From contig CAWCTF010000008.1 in NCBI GenBank assembly GCA_963798435.1, positions 479,465 through 543,464 on the forward strand: DNA of 64,000 nt, in the 5' to 3' direction. Below the pieces are notes generated by a model. That model saw only the letters and a program-made list of their open reading frames with translations, was not told the DNA's origin and searched no databases. The translations under genes were made by a program, and so were the position numbers. This stretch comes from JALHST01 sp963798435. Lineage in GTDB: Bacteria; Bacteroidota; Bacteroidia; Flavobacteriales; Flavobacteriaceae. Below are positions 43,421 to 52,965 of this stretch, piece after piece. Every line of letters begins with the position of its first letter. Position 1 is the first letter of the stretch.

Positions 43421-44929
43421 TCAGGCCAAAATCTCTCGAATTATTTCTCCCTCTACATCGGTCAATCGAAATGGCCTTCCTTGAAATTCATAGGTAAACT
43501 GCTCGTGGTCGAAGCCGAGCAGATGCAGCATGGTGGCATGTACATCATGCACGGATACGCGACCTTCAATGCCTGAAAAACCAATGTCATCCGTTTTTCC
43601 GTGACATGCACCTTTTTTAATACCTCCACCGGCCATCCACATGGTAAACGCATCGCCATGGTGATCACGTCCTTTAAAGCCCATTTTTTTGCCTTCCCGG
43701 TTTTCCTGCATGGGGGTCCTGCCAAATTCACCACCCCAAACTACGAGGGTTTCCTCTAATAACCCTCTTTGTTTTAAGTCGAGTAATAAGGCTGTCATAG
43801 GGCGGTCTATTTCCCTGCATTTGTTTCGTAGGCCAAGATCCACGGCATTGTCATGATCAGTACCGTGACTGTCCCAGCCCCAGTCGAAAAGTTGAACAAA
43901 TCGAACTCCTTGTTCAACAAGTTTTCGAGCCAATAGGCAATTGTTTGCAAAAGATTCCTTGCCTGGTTCAACACCATACATTTGTTTGATGCCATCAGGT
44001 TCATTATTGATATCCATTACTTCGGGTACGGCAATCTGCATACGGTATGCCATTTCATATTGGTTGATGCGGGCCAGGATTTCAGGATCCGCATATTGGG
44101 CATATTCGTTTTTATTGATTTTGTTGATGGCATCAATGGTCTTCTTCTTGAGGCCTCTTGAGACACCTTCAGGATCATCGAGGTACAAAACGGGATCTCC
44201 TTTTGACCGGCATTGTACTCCTTGATACACCGAAGGGAGAAATCCGCTTCCCCAGACACTTTTACCCGCATCGGGTGTTTTGCCACCGGACGTTAGGACG
44301 ACAAAACCAGGGAGGTTTTGATTTTCGGAGCCAAGCCCATAGGTCACCCATGATCCGATACTGGGTCTTCCCAATCGAGGACTTCCGGTATGCATGAACA
44401 ATTGTGCAGGGCCATGGTTGAACTGATCGGTATGCACCGCTTTTAAAAAGGAGACCTCATCGACTACTTTTTTAAAATGGGGTAGGTTGTCCGAAAGCCA
44501 ATTGCCAGCTTCACCTACTTGTTCAAATTCGGCTTGAGGACCCAATAATTTAGGAGTACCCCGTATAAAAGCGAATTTTTTCCCTTCGAGAAGCGATTGT
44601 GGACAGGCTTGATCGTTCAATTTCCGAAGCTCGGGTTTATAATCGAACATTTCCAATTGGGATGGTGCACCCGCCATATGAAGGTAAATGATGTTCTTTG
44701 CTTTAGACCCAAAAGGGGGCGCCAACGTAGCAAGCGGATTTAGGTCACGTTCGGTATATGCCAATGACGATTTTTTAGGGGTTGTGCGAAAGGGATCGCA
44801 TCCCATAAAAATAGAACCCAAGGCCAGACTGCCCAAGCCGGTGGCGCATTGTTTAATAAAGTGCCTTCGGGTCTTGGCCTCCAAATCGCGCCTTACTAGC
44901 TCCATGATCAACTTTTCACTCGTATTCAT
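43421..44929 (-). CDS. DUF1501 protein (sulfatase-superfamily-like), Tat-exported
   Basis: A 502-residue protein. Near the N-terminus (~residues 18-25) KTRRHFIKQC matches the twin-arginine signal (S/T-RRxFxK), followed by a hydrophobic segment, so the protein is exported folded. The DUF1501 domain has the family pattern in NIIYLHMAGAPSQLEMFDYKP, QFNHGPAQLFMHTGSPRLG, WGGEFGRTPMQ and GRDHHGDAFTMWMAGGGIK. Relation to the alkaline phosphatase/sulfatase fold is established for the family, but its activity is not. Its ATG overlaps the stop of the DUF1549/DUF1553 gene by 1 bp (TAATG). Middle member of the cytochrome operon. Confidence 0.92.
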   Translation of the reverse strand: MNTSEKLIMELVRRDLEAKTRRHFIKQCATGLGSLALGSIFMGCDPFRTTPKKSSLAYTERDLNPLATLAPPFGSKAKNIIYLHMAGAPSQLEMFDYKPELRKLNDQACPQSLLEGKKFAFIRGTPKLLGPQAEFEQVGEAGNWLSDNLPHFKKVVDEVSFLKAVHTDQFNHGPAQLFMHTGSPRLGRPSIGSWVTYGLGSENQNLPGFVVLTSGGKTPDAGKSVWGSGFLPSVYQGVQCRSKGDPVLYLDDPEGVSRGLKKKTIDAINKINKNEYAQYADPEILARINQYEMAYRMQIAVPEVMDINNEPDGIKQMYGVEPGKESFANNCLLARKLVEQGVRFVQLFDWGWDSHGTDHDNAVDLGLRNKCREIDRPMTALLLDLKQRGLLEETLVVWGGEFGRTPMQENREGKKMGFKGRDHHGDAFTMWMAGGGIKKGACHGKTDDIGFSGIEGRVSVHDVHATMLHLLGFDHEQFTYEFQGRPFRLTDVEGEIIREILA

Positions 44930-47663
44930 TACGCTTTGCTTAAAAATTCATCAAGATTCATGATCGCATTGGCCACCACGGTCATGGCCGCCAATTGTGC
45001 GTTGGTTTCCGTTCCAAAATTTTGGAAGGCCTTGTTCGATTCCCCAGCATTCTTAAATTCAGCAAGGGAGGTTTTATACAATTGTTTCAGAATCTCTAAT
45101 TTTTCTGGGCTAATCTTCGAATAGGTGGCTTTTTCATATCCGTAGCGTATGCCTTGGTCTACTTCAAAGGCTTGCATCTTCTTTGCCAAGTAGTATGCGG
45201 CCTCCAAATATACCGGATCGTTCAAGGTCACCAAAGCCTGCAAGGGGGTGTTGGTTACCGTGCGGCCAATAGTGCATACTTCACGGCTCCCTGCATCAAA
45301 AGTGATAAATGAAGGGTATGGGCTTGTGCGTTTGAGGTAGGTGTAAATTGCACGGCGATACTTGTCATCTCCTTTACTTTCGACCCATTTTTCCCCACTA
45401 TATACCGACTGCCATATATTTTCGGGTTGTGGCGGCATTACCCCCGGACCGTACATTTTAGTGCTTAATAGACCTGATACGGCCAAGGCCTGATCGCGAA
45501 TTTGTTCAGCGGATAGTCGTTGCCGAGGTCCCCTGGCATAAAACGCATTTTGCGGATCGATTTGATAGGCTTCGGCATCGGTTGCTGAACTTTGTCGGTA
45601 GGTTCCAGACATAACTATATCTTTTATCAGGGCCTTTATGCTCCAGTGGTGCTCATTCATAAGCCGTAACGAAAGCCAATCGAGTAGGGCGGGATGGGTT
45701 GGGGGATCAGATTGGGTGCCCATATCTTCAATGGTAGAAACGAGGCCCCTACCAAAAATTTGTTGCCATACCCGGTTCACTACCGTTCTGGCGGTCAACG
45801 GGTTCTTTTTGCTTGTGACCCATTGTGCAAGGCCCAATCGGTTTTTTGGCCATGAAGCTTCCCAATCATTTAGCACTGCGGGTGTTTTGGCTGTTACCGT
45901 ATCGGCCTTCAATTGCCAATTCCCACGTTCGAAAACTTGCGTGGTACGGTTCATATATGGGGGATTTTCCACCATAATGGGAAATTCAGGGACTTTGGTA
46001 TTTACTACTTTCAAAAGTTTGTTCTGGATCGCTGCATATCCCTGTTTGCCGGAGGCAGGTAAATCTTCCAAAAAGGCAAACCAGACCATAAAACTGGTGG
46101 CCGTTTGAGGAGCCAAGGCGTTATTTTGGGCTTCGATATATAGGTTTATTTTTTCGTTTGTTTTTTTGAAGGGGACCCCTTTGATGCTGCTGCCTTGGGT
46201 CTTATCGAGAGTAAACTGCGATAGTATTTCCCCTTTGGCATCGTCTTTTTTGATGGTGATTTTCGTGCCGTCGTTTCCGGACCAATAGCTAAGATACATT
46301 TCACTGGCATTGTTGGTGTAAACATCGTTGAGGTGGGCCGAACCATTGTTCCAAAGGGCCAGCCACTTGGTGTCGGCAAGTTCCCCATTGGTAAAATCAA
46401 CACAATTGTGGAGCTGGTATTTTGGCTCCATATAGCTCAAAAAATCGGTATAGGCCTTCACTGTTTTAGGGTTTCCATTTACTTCAACCCAGTCAATTAT
46501 TTCAGTGACCTCTTTTTGTTGTTCCGGGGTATAGACACGAACATTCGGTTCTTCGCCAGGCGTATCTTCGTCCCGTGAATTATTAAAAAATGCCATTGCC
46601 TCATAATATTCCTCATGCTTTATGGGGTCATACGGATGACTATGGCATTGCACACATCCGATTGTAGTGCTTTGCCAAACTTCGAAAGTCGTATTCGTAC
46701 GGTCGATTACTGTGGCCACCCTGAACTCTTCATCATCAGTGCCCCCTTCGTCATTGTTCATCGTATTTCTGTGGAAAGCCGTTGCAATCAATTGATCTAC
46801 CGTGGGGTCGGGGAGAAGGTCGCCGGCCAGCTGTTCAATCGTAAATTGGTCGTAGGGCATATCTTGGTTGATGGCCTTGATTACCCAGTCACGGTAGGGC
46901 CACATGCTTCGGCCGAGGTCCTTTTCATAGCCTTTGGTGTCGGCATATCGCGCTAGGTCTAGCCACCAGCTAGCCCATTTTTCGCCATAGGCGGGCTGTT
47001 GCAAAAGACCATCTACATACACTTCATAGCTGATTTCCCCTTTTGAAAAGGCATCGTAGGCATCTTAATCAGGTGGGAGGCCCGTAAGATCAAGGCCAAC
47101 CGTCTTGCCAGTATATTTGGAGCTGCCTCGACATTCGGGTGCAGAAGATTATCTTTCATTCGAGCCAAAACGAATTGGTCGATGCCATTCTTCTGGAAAA
47201 GCGTTTTTTTGTTCGCGATATAACCTGCTTCTTGCGATATTGTGGGCAAAGGGACTTCCTCTGGAAGTGAATACGCCCAATGTTCGCCCCATTCGGCACC
47301 TTGGTCGATCCACCGTTCAAATAGTTCGATTTCTGACTCGGAAAGCTTCGGTTTTTGATAGGGCATGCGAAGTTCAGGGTCCGTTTCCTTGAGTCTTCTG
47401 ATTAATTCGCTGCCTGAGGCATTACCAGGCATGATGGCGCGTTTGCCTGATTCGGCCAAACCCATTGCCTCTTCCTTAAAAAGGAAACTCAAGCCCGAAT
47501 TCTTTTTTACTCCGCCATGGCAGGTGATGCAATTTTTGTTGAGAATGGGTTTGATATCGGCACTAAAATCGACCTTTTGTGAAGGTTTCATGAAATACCA
47601 GGCGAAGAGGACCAATACCAATGCAGTACATACTAGTATCCCAAAACCTGTTTTCCTATGCAT
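44929..47663 (-). CDS. Planctomycete-type cytochrome / DUF1549 / DUF1553 protein, disrupted reading frame
   Basis: When repaired this encodes about 911 residues. One N-terminal membrane helix (ILVCTALVLVLFAWYF) precedes a cytochrome domain with NKNCITCHGG (~residue 45). Then comes DUF1549 (PSCyt2; AYGEKWASWWLDLARYADTKG) with a second CxxCH-like site GCVQCHSHPYDPI, a beta-rich middle segment (~420-550) like a carbohydrate-binding module, and DUF1553 (PSD1) to the end (LSAEQIRDQALAVSGLL, TNTPLQALVTLNDPV). Two defects exist: a one-base gap at GATC 47088-47091, and an in-frame TAA at 47065-47067 (PPD-stop-DAYDAF). It is either a decayed gene or carries two errors. It heads the operon. Confidence 0.88.
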
Positions 47664-47763
47664 ACTACAACCCGATAGGGAAGGTGACTATCGAATCTAA
47701 ATATAACAAATTTTAGAAGGATGGCATAGGGGTATCAAAAAAGTGCACAGTCGGATTTCTTTA

Positions 47764-49452
47764 TCATATCAAAACCACCATTTTCGTATCGCCATCGACC
47801 ACAACCTTGATCAAATCATTATGAGATAATGCCTTCATTGATTTATCCCATTTTTTGCCGCTCAGGGTGGTTTTAGACCGGAGTGTCTCCAAGGCCATTT
47901 TACCTTCCGATTTTAAAAGGGAAAGAATGGCCTTTTCTTCCTCGCTTAAGGCGACCGCCTTTTTTTCGGGTCGCATTTGGGGAAAGAACAAGACTTCCTG
48001 AATCGATGAATTGTTAGTCATTAACATGACCAAACGATCGATTCCAATACCGATTCCCGAAGTGGGAGGCATTCCGTACTCGAGGGCCCTCAGAAAATCT
48101 TGATCAATGAACATAGCCTCATCATCGCCTTTTTCAGAAAGTTTCAATTGATCTTCAAATCGTTCCCGCTGTTCCAATGGATCGTTTAACTCTGAATAGG
48201 CATTCGCGATTTCCTTGCCATTGGCGATTAGCTCAAAACGTTCGGTGAGGGCAGGATTGCTCCTGTGCTCTTTTGTCAGCGGACTCATCTCTTTGGGATA
48301 GTCGGTAATAAAAGTAGGCTGTACATAATGGTGTTCACATTTCCCACCAAAAATCTCATCGATCAATTTGCCGACTCCCATACTATCATCTACTTCGAGA
48401 TGCAGCTTTTTGGCAACCTGTTTCAATTCATCTTCCTGCATACCGGCAACATCGAAGCCCGTATGTATTTTTATGGCCTCTAAAATTGGGACACGGGGGT
48501 ACGGGGCCTTAAATTCGATTTCATTCTTTCCGACTTGGACCTTGGTCTTACCACAGGCCTCCATGGCCACTTTTTCGAGTAATTGCTCGGTGGTGTCCAT
48601 CATCCAATGGTAATCTTTATAGGCAACATAGAGTTCCATTACCGTAAATTCAGGATTGTGGGTGCGATCCATGCCTTCATTCCTGAAATCTTTAGAAAAT
48701 TCATAAACACCATCAAAACCTCCAACGATCAGACGTTTTAAATAGAGTTCATTGGCGATTCGCAGGTACAAAGGTATGTTCAAGGCATTGTGGTGTGTTA
48801 GAAATGGCCTAGCCGCCGCTCCTCCTGGAATGGGTTGTAAAATAGGGGTTTCGACCTCCAAATAACCCTTGGAATTATAAAATTCACGAATGGTATTGGT
48901 TATTTTGGTGCGTTTAATAAAGGTTTCCTTTACGGAAGGATTTACCACAAGATCCACATAGCGTTGGCGGTACCTTTGTTCTGGGTCGTTGAACTCATCA
49001 AATAGATGTCCTTCGGCGTCTTTTTTAGGCAAAGGCAGGGGTCTAAGGGCTTTGCTCAGAAGTGTAAATTCTTTTACCAAAACCGTTTTTTCTCCAACTT
49101 GGGTCGTGAAAAGCTCTCCTTCAATGCCAATAATATCCCCGATATCAAGCAGCTTTTTGTAGACCTCGTTGTAAAGGGTGGTATCTTCATCGGGGCATAG
49201 TACATCACGGTTAAAGTACACTTGAATTCTTCCGGAACTATCCTGCAATTCAGCGAAGGAGGCCTTACCTTGTATCCTTCGTGACATTAACCTACCAGAA
49301 ATAACGACTTTTTTTCCCTCCTCAAAATGGGCTTTGATTTCTTTTGTGGTGGCATCGACCGGATAAAGTGGTGCTGGATAGGGATTTATTCCCATTTCCC
49401 GCAATTTGGTCAATTTTTCCCTTCTAATGACTTCTTGTTCCGAAAGCTGCAT
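47764..49452 (-). CDS. lysS: Lysyl-tRNA synthetase (class II)
   Basis: A 562-residue enzyme that charges tRNA-Lys. The N-terminal OB-fold (~50-150; VVISGRLMSRRIQGKASFAE) binds the anticodon. The catalytic core has class II motifs: motif 2 FRNEGMDRTHNPEFTVME and motif 3 GIGIGIDRLVMLMT. The last ~65 residues (LSEEEKAILSLLKSEGKM onward) are an extension beyond the usual ~500 residues and look like a winged-helix; such an extension is seen in other Bacteroidota. A near-perfect promoter lies 21-51 bp upstream. Confidence 0.97.
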   Translation of the reverse strand: MQLSEQEVIRREKLTKLREMGINPYPAPLYPVDATTKEIKAHFEEGKKVVISGRLMSRRIQGKASFAELQDSSGRIQVYFNRDVLCPDEDTTLYNEVYKKLLDIGDIIGIEGELFTTQVGEKTVLVKEFTLLSKALRPLPLPKKDAEGHLFDEFNDPEQRYRQRYVDLVVNPSVKETFIKRTKITNTIREFYNSKGYLEVETPILQPIPGGAAARPFLTHHNALNIPLYLRIANELYLKRLIVGGFDGVYEFSKDFRNEGMDRTHNPEFTVMELYVAYKDYHWMMDTTEQLLEKVAMEACGKTKVQVGKNEIEFKAPYPRVPILEAIKIHTGFDVAGMQEDELKQVAKKLHLEVDDSMGVGKLIDEIFGGKCEHHYVQPTFITDYPKEMSPLTKEHRSNPALTERFELIANGKEIANAYSELNDPLEQRERFEDQLKLSEKGDDEAMFIDQDFLRALEYGMPPTSGIGIGIDRLVMLMTNNSSIQEVLFFPQMRPEKKAVALSEEEKAILSLLKSEGKMALETLRSKTTLSGKKWDKSMKALSHNDLIKVVVDGDTKMVVLI

Positions 49453-49472
49453 ATAGGTGCTGATTAAGGCTG

Positions 49473-49503
49473 CAAATATAGCGAGTCTGCATTAATCTAT
49501 CAA
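49473..49503 (-). promoter_or_regulatory. lysS promoter (TTG-N20-TATATTTG)
   Basis: On the minus strand, TTG (49501-49503 complement) is followed by 20 bp and TATATTTG (49473-49480 complement). This matches the Bacteroidota housekeeping consensus at both elements. Transcription would begin around 49466, about 14 bp before the lysS ATG. Confidence 0.8.
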
Positions 49504-49544
49504 TTAGGCTACGGCTATTATGATCCGTGATGTAAATTATTAAG

Positions 49545-49573
49545 TTGGGAGCGTAACAAATCGCATAAATTTG
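49545..49573 (+). promoter_or_regulatory. Promoter of the YqaE-like peptide gene (TTG-N18-TAAATTTG)
   Basis: TTG at 49545-49547, an 18 bp spacer, and TAAATTTG at 49566-49573, 35 bp before the ATG at 49609. The spacer is slightly short of the usual 19-20. Confidence 0.6.
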
Positions 49574-49608
49574 CGTCCAATAGGTACATCGATCAAAATC
49601 AAAGACGC

Positions 49609-49764
49609 ATGAGCATATTACGAGTCATATTGGCCATTATTTTCCCGCCTTTATCGGTAATTGGAAAAGGCTGTGGTTCTTTTATAATTGTCCTTTTACT
49701 TACGTTTTGTGGCTGGGTTCCTGGAGTGATAGCGGCCCTTGTAATTTTAAATAACCCGAATTAA
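49609..49764 (+). CDS. YqaE/Pmp3 family small membrane peptide
   Basis: A 51-residue, two-helix membrane peptide. It reads ILRVILAIIFPPLSVIGKGC, then GSFIIVLLLTFCGWVPGVIA and ALVILNNPN, the full-length signature of the YqaE/Pmp3 family (UPF0057). Family members affect membrane potential and salt or cold stress tolerance in some organisms. Start and stop are unambiguous and a promoter fits upstream. It is preceded by the divergent lysS promoter and followed by lipB at 60 bp. Confidence 0.92.
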   Translation: MSILRVILAIIFPPLSVIGKGCGSFIIVLLLTFCGWVPGVIAALVILNNPN

Positions 49765-49811
49765 CGGAGGCCTGACTGTTGAATCCTTTAGTGATCTCAA
49801 ACACAAATTCG

Positions 49812-49819
49812 TACCTTTG
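49812..49819 (+). promoter_or_regulatory. -7 promoter box of lipB
   Basis: TACCTTTG matches TANNTTTG and ends 5 bp before the lipB ATG, so the mRNA would be nearly leaderless. No TTG at the right -33 distance. Confidence 0.4.
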
Positions 49820-49824
49820 ACGGT

Positions 49825-50541
49825 ATGAACAAAGAGGTCTATATCGAAGATTTAGGGCTGATGGAATATAAGACGACCTGGGACTATCAAGAACGATTGT
49901 TCCAGGAAACGGTCGACCTTAAAATCAAAAATCGAAATGTAGGGGCACAAGAACCGACGCCCAATTATTTTCTGTTCGTCGAACATCCCCATGTATATAC
50001 GTTAGGAAAGAGCGGGTCTATTGAAAATCTATTAATTGACGAATCACAACTTGAATCAAAAGGCGCCAAATTCTATAAGATAAATAGAGGAGGGGATATT
50101 ACCTATCACGGCCCAGGCCAAATTGTGGGGTACCCGATTTTGGACCTCGATAATTTTTTTACCGACATTCATAGATATCTACGATTTTTGGAGGAGATGG
50201 TGATTCTCACCTTGGCCGAGTATGGGTTAAGGGGAGAACGTTCAAAAGGGGAAACAGGCGTTTGGCTTGATGTCGGCACACCATTTGCCCGTAAGATATG
50301 TGCTATGGGTGTACGGGCGAGTCGTTGGGTGACCATGCACGGTTTTGCACTCAATGTCAATGCTGATCTGGGCTATTTTGATTTGATGATCCCATGCGGC
50401 ATCAAGGGCAAGGCCGTGACGTCGATGAACGCAGAATTAGGAATCAAGGAACTGGATATTTTTGAAGTGAAGCAAAAATTATCAACCCATTTTGCGAGAC
50501 TTTTTGAAGCCAAACTAGTACCTCCAAAAGCCCAGGTCTAA
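49825..50541 (+). CDS. lipB: Octanoyltransferase (lipoate biosynthesis)
   Basis: A 238-residue cytoplasmic enzyme that moves octanoyl from acyl carrier protein to lipoyl domains, where LipA adds sulfur. The GGDITYHGPGQIVGYPILDL motif (~residues 90-109) is the family hallmark, and the catalytic Cys lies in MIPCGIKGKAVTSM (~residue 191). Length is normal. The mechanism fits the Cys/Lys LipB pair (Lys in the CGIKGKAV segment). It is convergent with the TapB-like gene. Confidence 0.96.
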   Translation: MNKEVYIEDLGLMEYKTTWDYQERLFQETVDLKIKNRNVGAQEPTPNYFLFVEHPHVYTLGKSGSIENLLIDESQLESKGAKFYKINRGGDITYHGPGQIVGYPILDLDNFFTDIHRYLRFLEEMVILTLAEYGLRGERSKGETGVWLDVGTPFARKICAMGVRASRWVTMHGFALNVNADLGYFDLMIPCGIKGKAVTSMNAELGIKELDIFEVKQKLSTHFARLFEAKLVPPKAQV

Positions 50542-50573
50542 ATCGTATATTACAAGCGTCTTTATGGCAAAGA

Positions 50574-51275
50574 TTATTTTGAAAACTTCGTGAGTTCCAT
50601 ACGACTTATAAGATCCCCGTTTTTTTTGTAGGTTTCCTGCTTTACCATTCCCACACCCTCCGCTAGCCATAATTTGGTAAGCATTTCTTGATTAACACCC
50701 ATGGCTTGGGTTTTATTTACTTCAGAAATAAGATAGCAATCGAAGTTTCCGGCGGCGGTAGTCACATTTTCCTTGGTTTCGACTTTTCGGTCTACCATAT
50801 CAACGACAATTTTCATGTTCATCCCTTTCATACTCATAGTCATGGTTACGTTGGCATCGGCAAGCTGCTCGCCTACCGAAAGATCATTGGGCAGTTCAAT
50901 ATCCGTACCAGAGAAATCCATTTCCATGCCCATATCCTCATATTGCTTCATCATTTGAGAGGGCATCAGTGAATTGAAGTCGATCTTGATACCATCTGAA
51001 GTACAGGTCATCTTATAATCCGAAACCACGAGTTCTTTCCCTTTTTCGTCTGAGTATTTCATGGCCATAGTGGCCGTAGTATTACTTCCCGTACTTTCAA
51101 CGGAGGTTATGGTATAATCACTCACGCCTTCGGTCTTCCCTTTTTTGTTGGTCATAGTATATTGAAAGGAGCTTCCTTCGATCATGGGATAATACCTACT
51201 GCAGTTAGTTTGGGCTTTAATTGATTGCATGCCAAAGAAGCATATGGCGAGAAACGGGATAAGAATTCTTTTCAT
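50574..51275 (-). CDS. Secreted TapB/DUF3108-like protein
   Basis: A 233-residue secreted protein with a signal peptide (IPFLAICFFGMQSIKAQ). The mature part is Met- and Thr-rich beta-strand sequence (YYPMIEGSSFQYTMTN; NFDCYLISEVNKTQ; LWLAEGVGMVKQETYKKNG), which matches the DUF3108-like/TapB fold seen widely in Bacteroidota. Function of the family is not established; it may bind a hydrophobic ligand. It follows the OmpA gene by 139 bp on the same strand. Confidence 0.7.
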   Translation of the reverse strand: MKRILIPFLAICFFGMQSIKAQTNCSRYYPMIEGSSFQYTMTNKKGKTEGVSDYTITSVESTGSNTTATMAMKYSDEKGKELVVSDYKMTCTSDGIKIDFNSLMPSQMMKQYEDMGMEMDFSGTDIELPNDLSVGEQLADANVTMTMSMKGMNMKIVVDMVDRKVETKENVTTAAGNFDCYLISEVNKTQAMGVNQEMLTKLWLAEGVGMVKQETYKKNGDLISRMELTKFSK

Positions 51276-51414
51276 TTTATATTTTATGTTTATGATATTA
51301 TTTTACTATTTAATACGATGTGCTTTCTGTGCATAAAAATTTAGCCGATGCCCAGGGAGTAACGTTTCCTGTATCCTTGCCCTCGACTAGAAAACATGGG
51401 TTGCTGGGTGCATT

Positions 51415-52761
51415 TCACTGTTTTATAAACTCGACCCTTCTATTTTTGGCCTTTCCATCCGCCGTGCTATTGTCACCCAAAGGTTCTGATTCGCCCTTCC
51501 CTTCAGCGGTCATTCGATCGGCAGCTATTCCATAAACCGAAATCAAGGTATTCTTTACCGCCTCTGCCCGCTCTTTGGAAAGTTCCATGTTGGTGGCATC
51601 GTTTCCATCGGCGTCGGTATGCCCAACAATCTTGAGTTTCATGCTCTTTTCCTGCTCCAGTACCTGATAGATTTGACGTATGATTCCCATTGATTGGGGT
51701 TGAATATTGGCCGAACCACTATCAAAGTTAATTCCATTGGTTGACACCTTGCCATCGGCAATCAACTTTTTACGAAGATCCATACCTCCTCCGGCAATCT
51801 TAAGATTTTTGATAAACAAGCGATCTTTGCCGTCCACTAGACCTTCTAAATCGAAGCGGATATAATTCAAGATGTCGTTCGGGACGAGTTTGGGAAGGTC
51901 TAAATATTTAGTTTCGTTTAACCATAATCTAAATCGCGTGCCGTTGACGGCGATTGAAACGTGTGGCATTTCAAGGACCACTTTCCTTATATCGGATTCC
52001 ACTAGATTATTGATGGTTGTTTCCCCGTTGATACTGTTCCAAATACGAATGTCAGTATCTATATATTGGCATAGGGGTAATGTTACCCTGATCCCGTTTT
52101 TATCGGTGTTGTACCAATCGTACGAATTATTATCCCTGAGGTTTAGTATGAGGTTTGCCCCGCTCGAAGTGCTTTGATCTATACCAAGCACCATAAAATC
52201 GAACTCGATGGTAAAGTCCTCCGGAAAATCCTTAATATCAGGATAATAGGCGCTCTTAGATTTGAGCTCGAACCATTTTTCAGAAGATTCCCCGTATGTT
52301 ACTACTTCCCCATTACCATTTGTATCCCATTTCGCGGGAAAATCCCCGACAAAGTCATTCGAAAAATCATCGAAGAACAAAAGTTGATCCCCGGGCACAT
52401 AATCGAATTTACTATAGATCTTGATCGACTTCTGGCCCCCTTGGACAGACGAAGCTACGGCCTCGTTTGAGGCTGTGGTTTTGTCTACAGATCCTTGGTT
52501 GTTTCGATTTATGTCGGGACTACCACTTGAAGTATTCGTATCACCCTTAGGTTGTTCTTTACTGCTGGGTTCTAAGATGCTATCCAAGACCTGATCCGTT
52601 TTTTCCTGGGTTTCCTTTTCCACGCGACGTTCAACGGTTCTTTGGGCAGCATCTTCCGCCCTTTTGCCAAGTCTTTTAAGGAGCTGTGCGTTTACATTTC
52701 CAGCATATCCGATGAGAATAATGGGTAAAAGAATTCTAATTGATCTGCAAAAGGTCTTCAT
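51415..52761 (-). CDS. OmpA family protein with N-terminal coiled coil and jelly-roll-like domain
   Basis: A 448-residue secreted protein. A signal peptide (RILLPIILIGYAGNVNAQ) is followed by an Arg/Glu-rich coiled coil (AAQRTVERRVEKETQEKTDQ), a linker of Ser/Gly/Asn, a beta-rich middle (~140-320; DQLLFFDDFSNDFVGDFPAK onwards) like a concanavalin-type sugar-binding fold, and an OmpA peptidoglycan-binding domain (~335-448; IVGHTDADGNDATNMELSKE). It probably links the peptidoglycan to the cell surface. Function of the middle part is not known. Confidence 0.88.
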   Translation of the reverse strand: MKTFCRSIRILLPIILIGYAGNVNAQLLKRLGKRAEDAAQRTVERRVEKETQEKTDQVLDSILEPSSKEQPKGDTNTSSGSPDINRNNQGSVDKTTASNEAVASSVQGGQKSIKIYSKFDYVPGDQLLFFDDFSNDFVGDFPAKWDTNGNGEVVTYGESSEKWFELKSKSAYYPDIKDFPEDFTIEFDFMVLGIDQSTSSGANLILNLRDNNSYDWYNTDKNGIRVTLPLCQYIDTDIRIWNSINGETTINNLVESDIRKVVLEMPHVSIAVNGTRFRLWLNETKYLDLPKLVPNDILNYIRFDLEGLVDGKDRLFIKNLKIAGGGMDLRKKLIADGKVSTNGINFDSGSANIQPQSMGIIRQIYQVLEQEKSMKLKIVGHTDADGNDATNMELSKERAEAVKNTLISVYGIAADRMTAEGKGESEPLGDNSTADGKAKNRRVEFIKQ

Positions 52762-52911
52762 AGCAATAAAATATAAATATCTAAATTTTACGAATTATAA
52801 AATGCATCCGGAATGGTTTTTAAAATAAAATCAGCTCGTATGATGTTCGGGATATAAGCACTTAAACATTCGTGACGCCTATGAATATACTAGAAAAAAA
52901 TGGCGAGTGTG

Positions 52912-52954
52912 GACCAAAATTGTACAACTGGTGCTCAAAGTTGTATAATTGGTC
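52912..52954 (-). terminator. Inverted repeat after the large lipoprotein gene, probable terminator
   Basis: On the minus strand GACCAATTATACAACT pairs with AGTTGTACAATTTTGGTC (two looped-out bases), with a 9-nt loop. It lies 12 bp after the stop codon at 52966. A T-run follows 10 bp later (CCATTTTTTTC), which is not ideally placed. Confidence 0.6.
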
Positions 52955-52965
52955 AAAATGCAACT

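Noticed and set aside
40542..47663. Integrated genomic island carrying the cytochrome operon
   Set aside because: I saw no integrase, tRNA junction, direct repeats or clear change in base composition at its edges.
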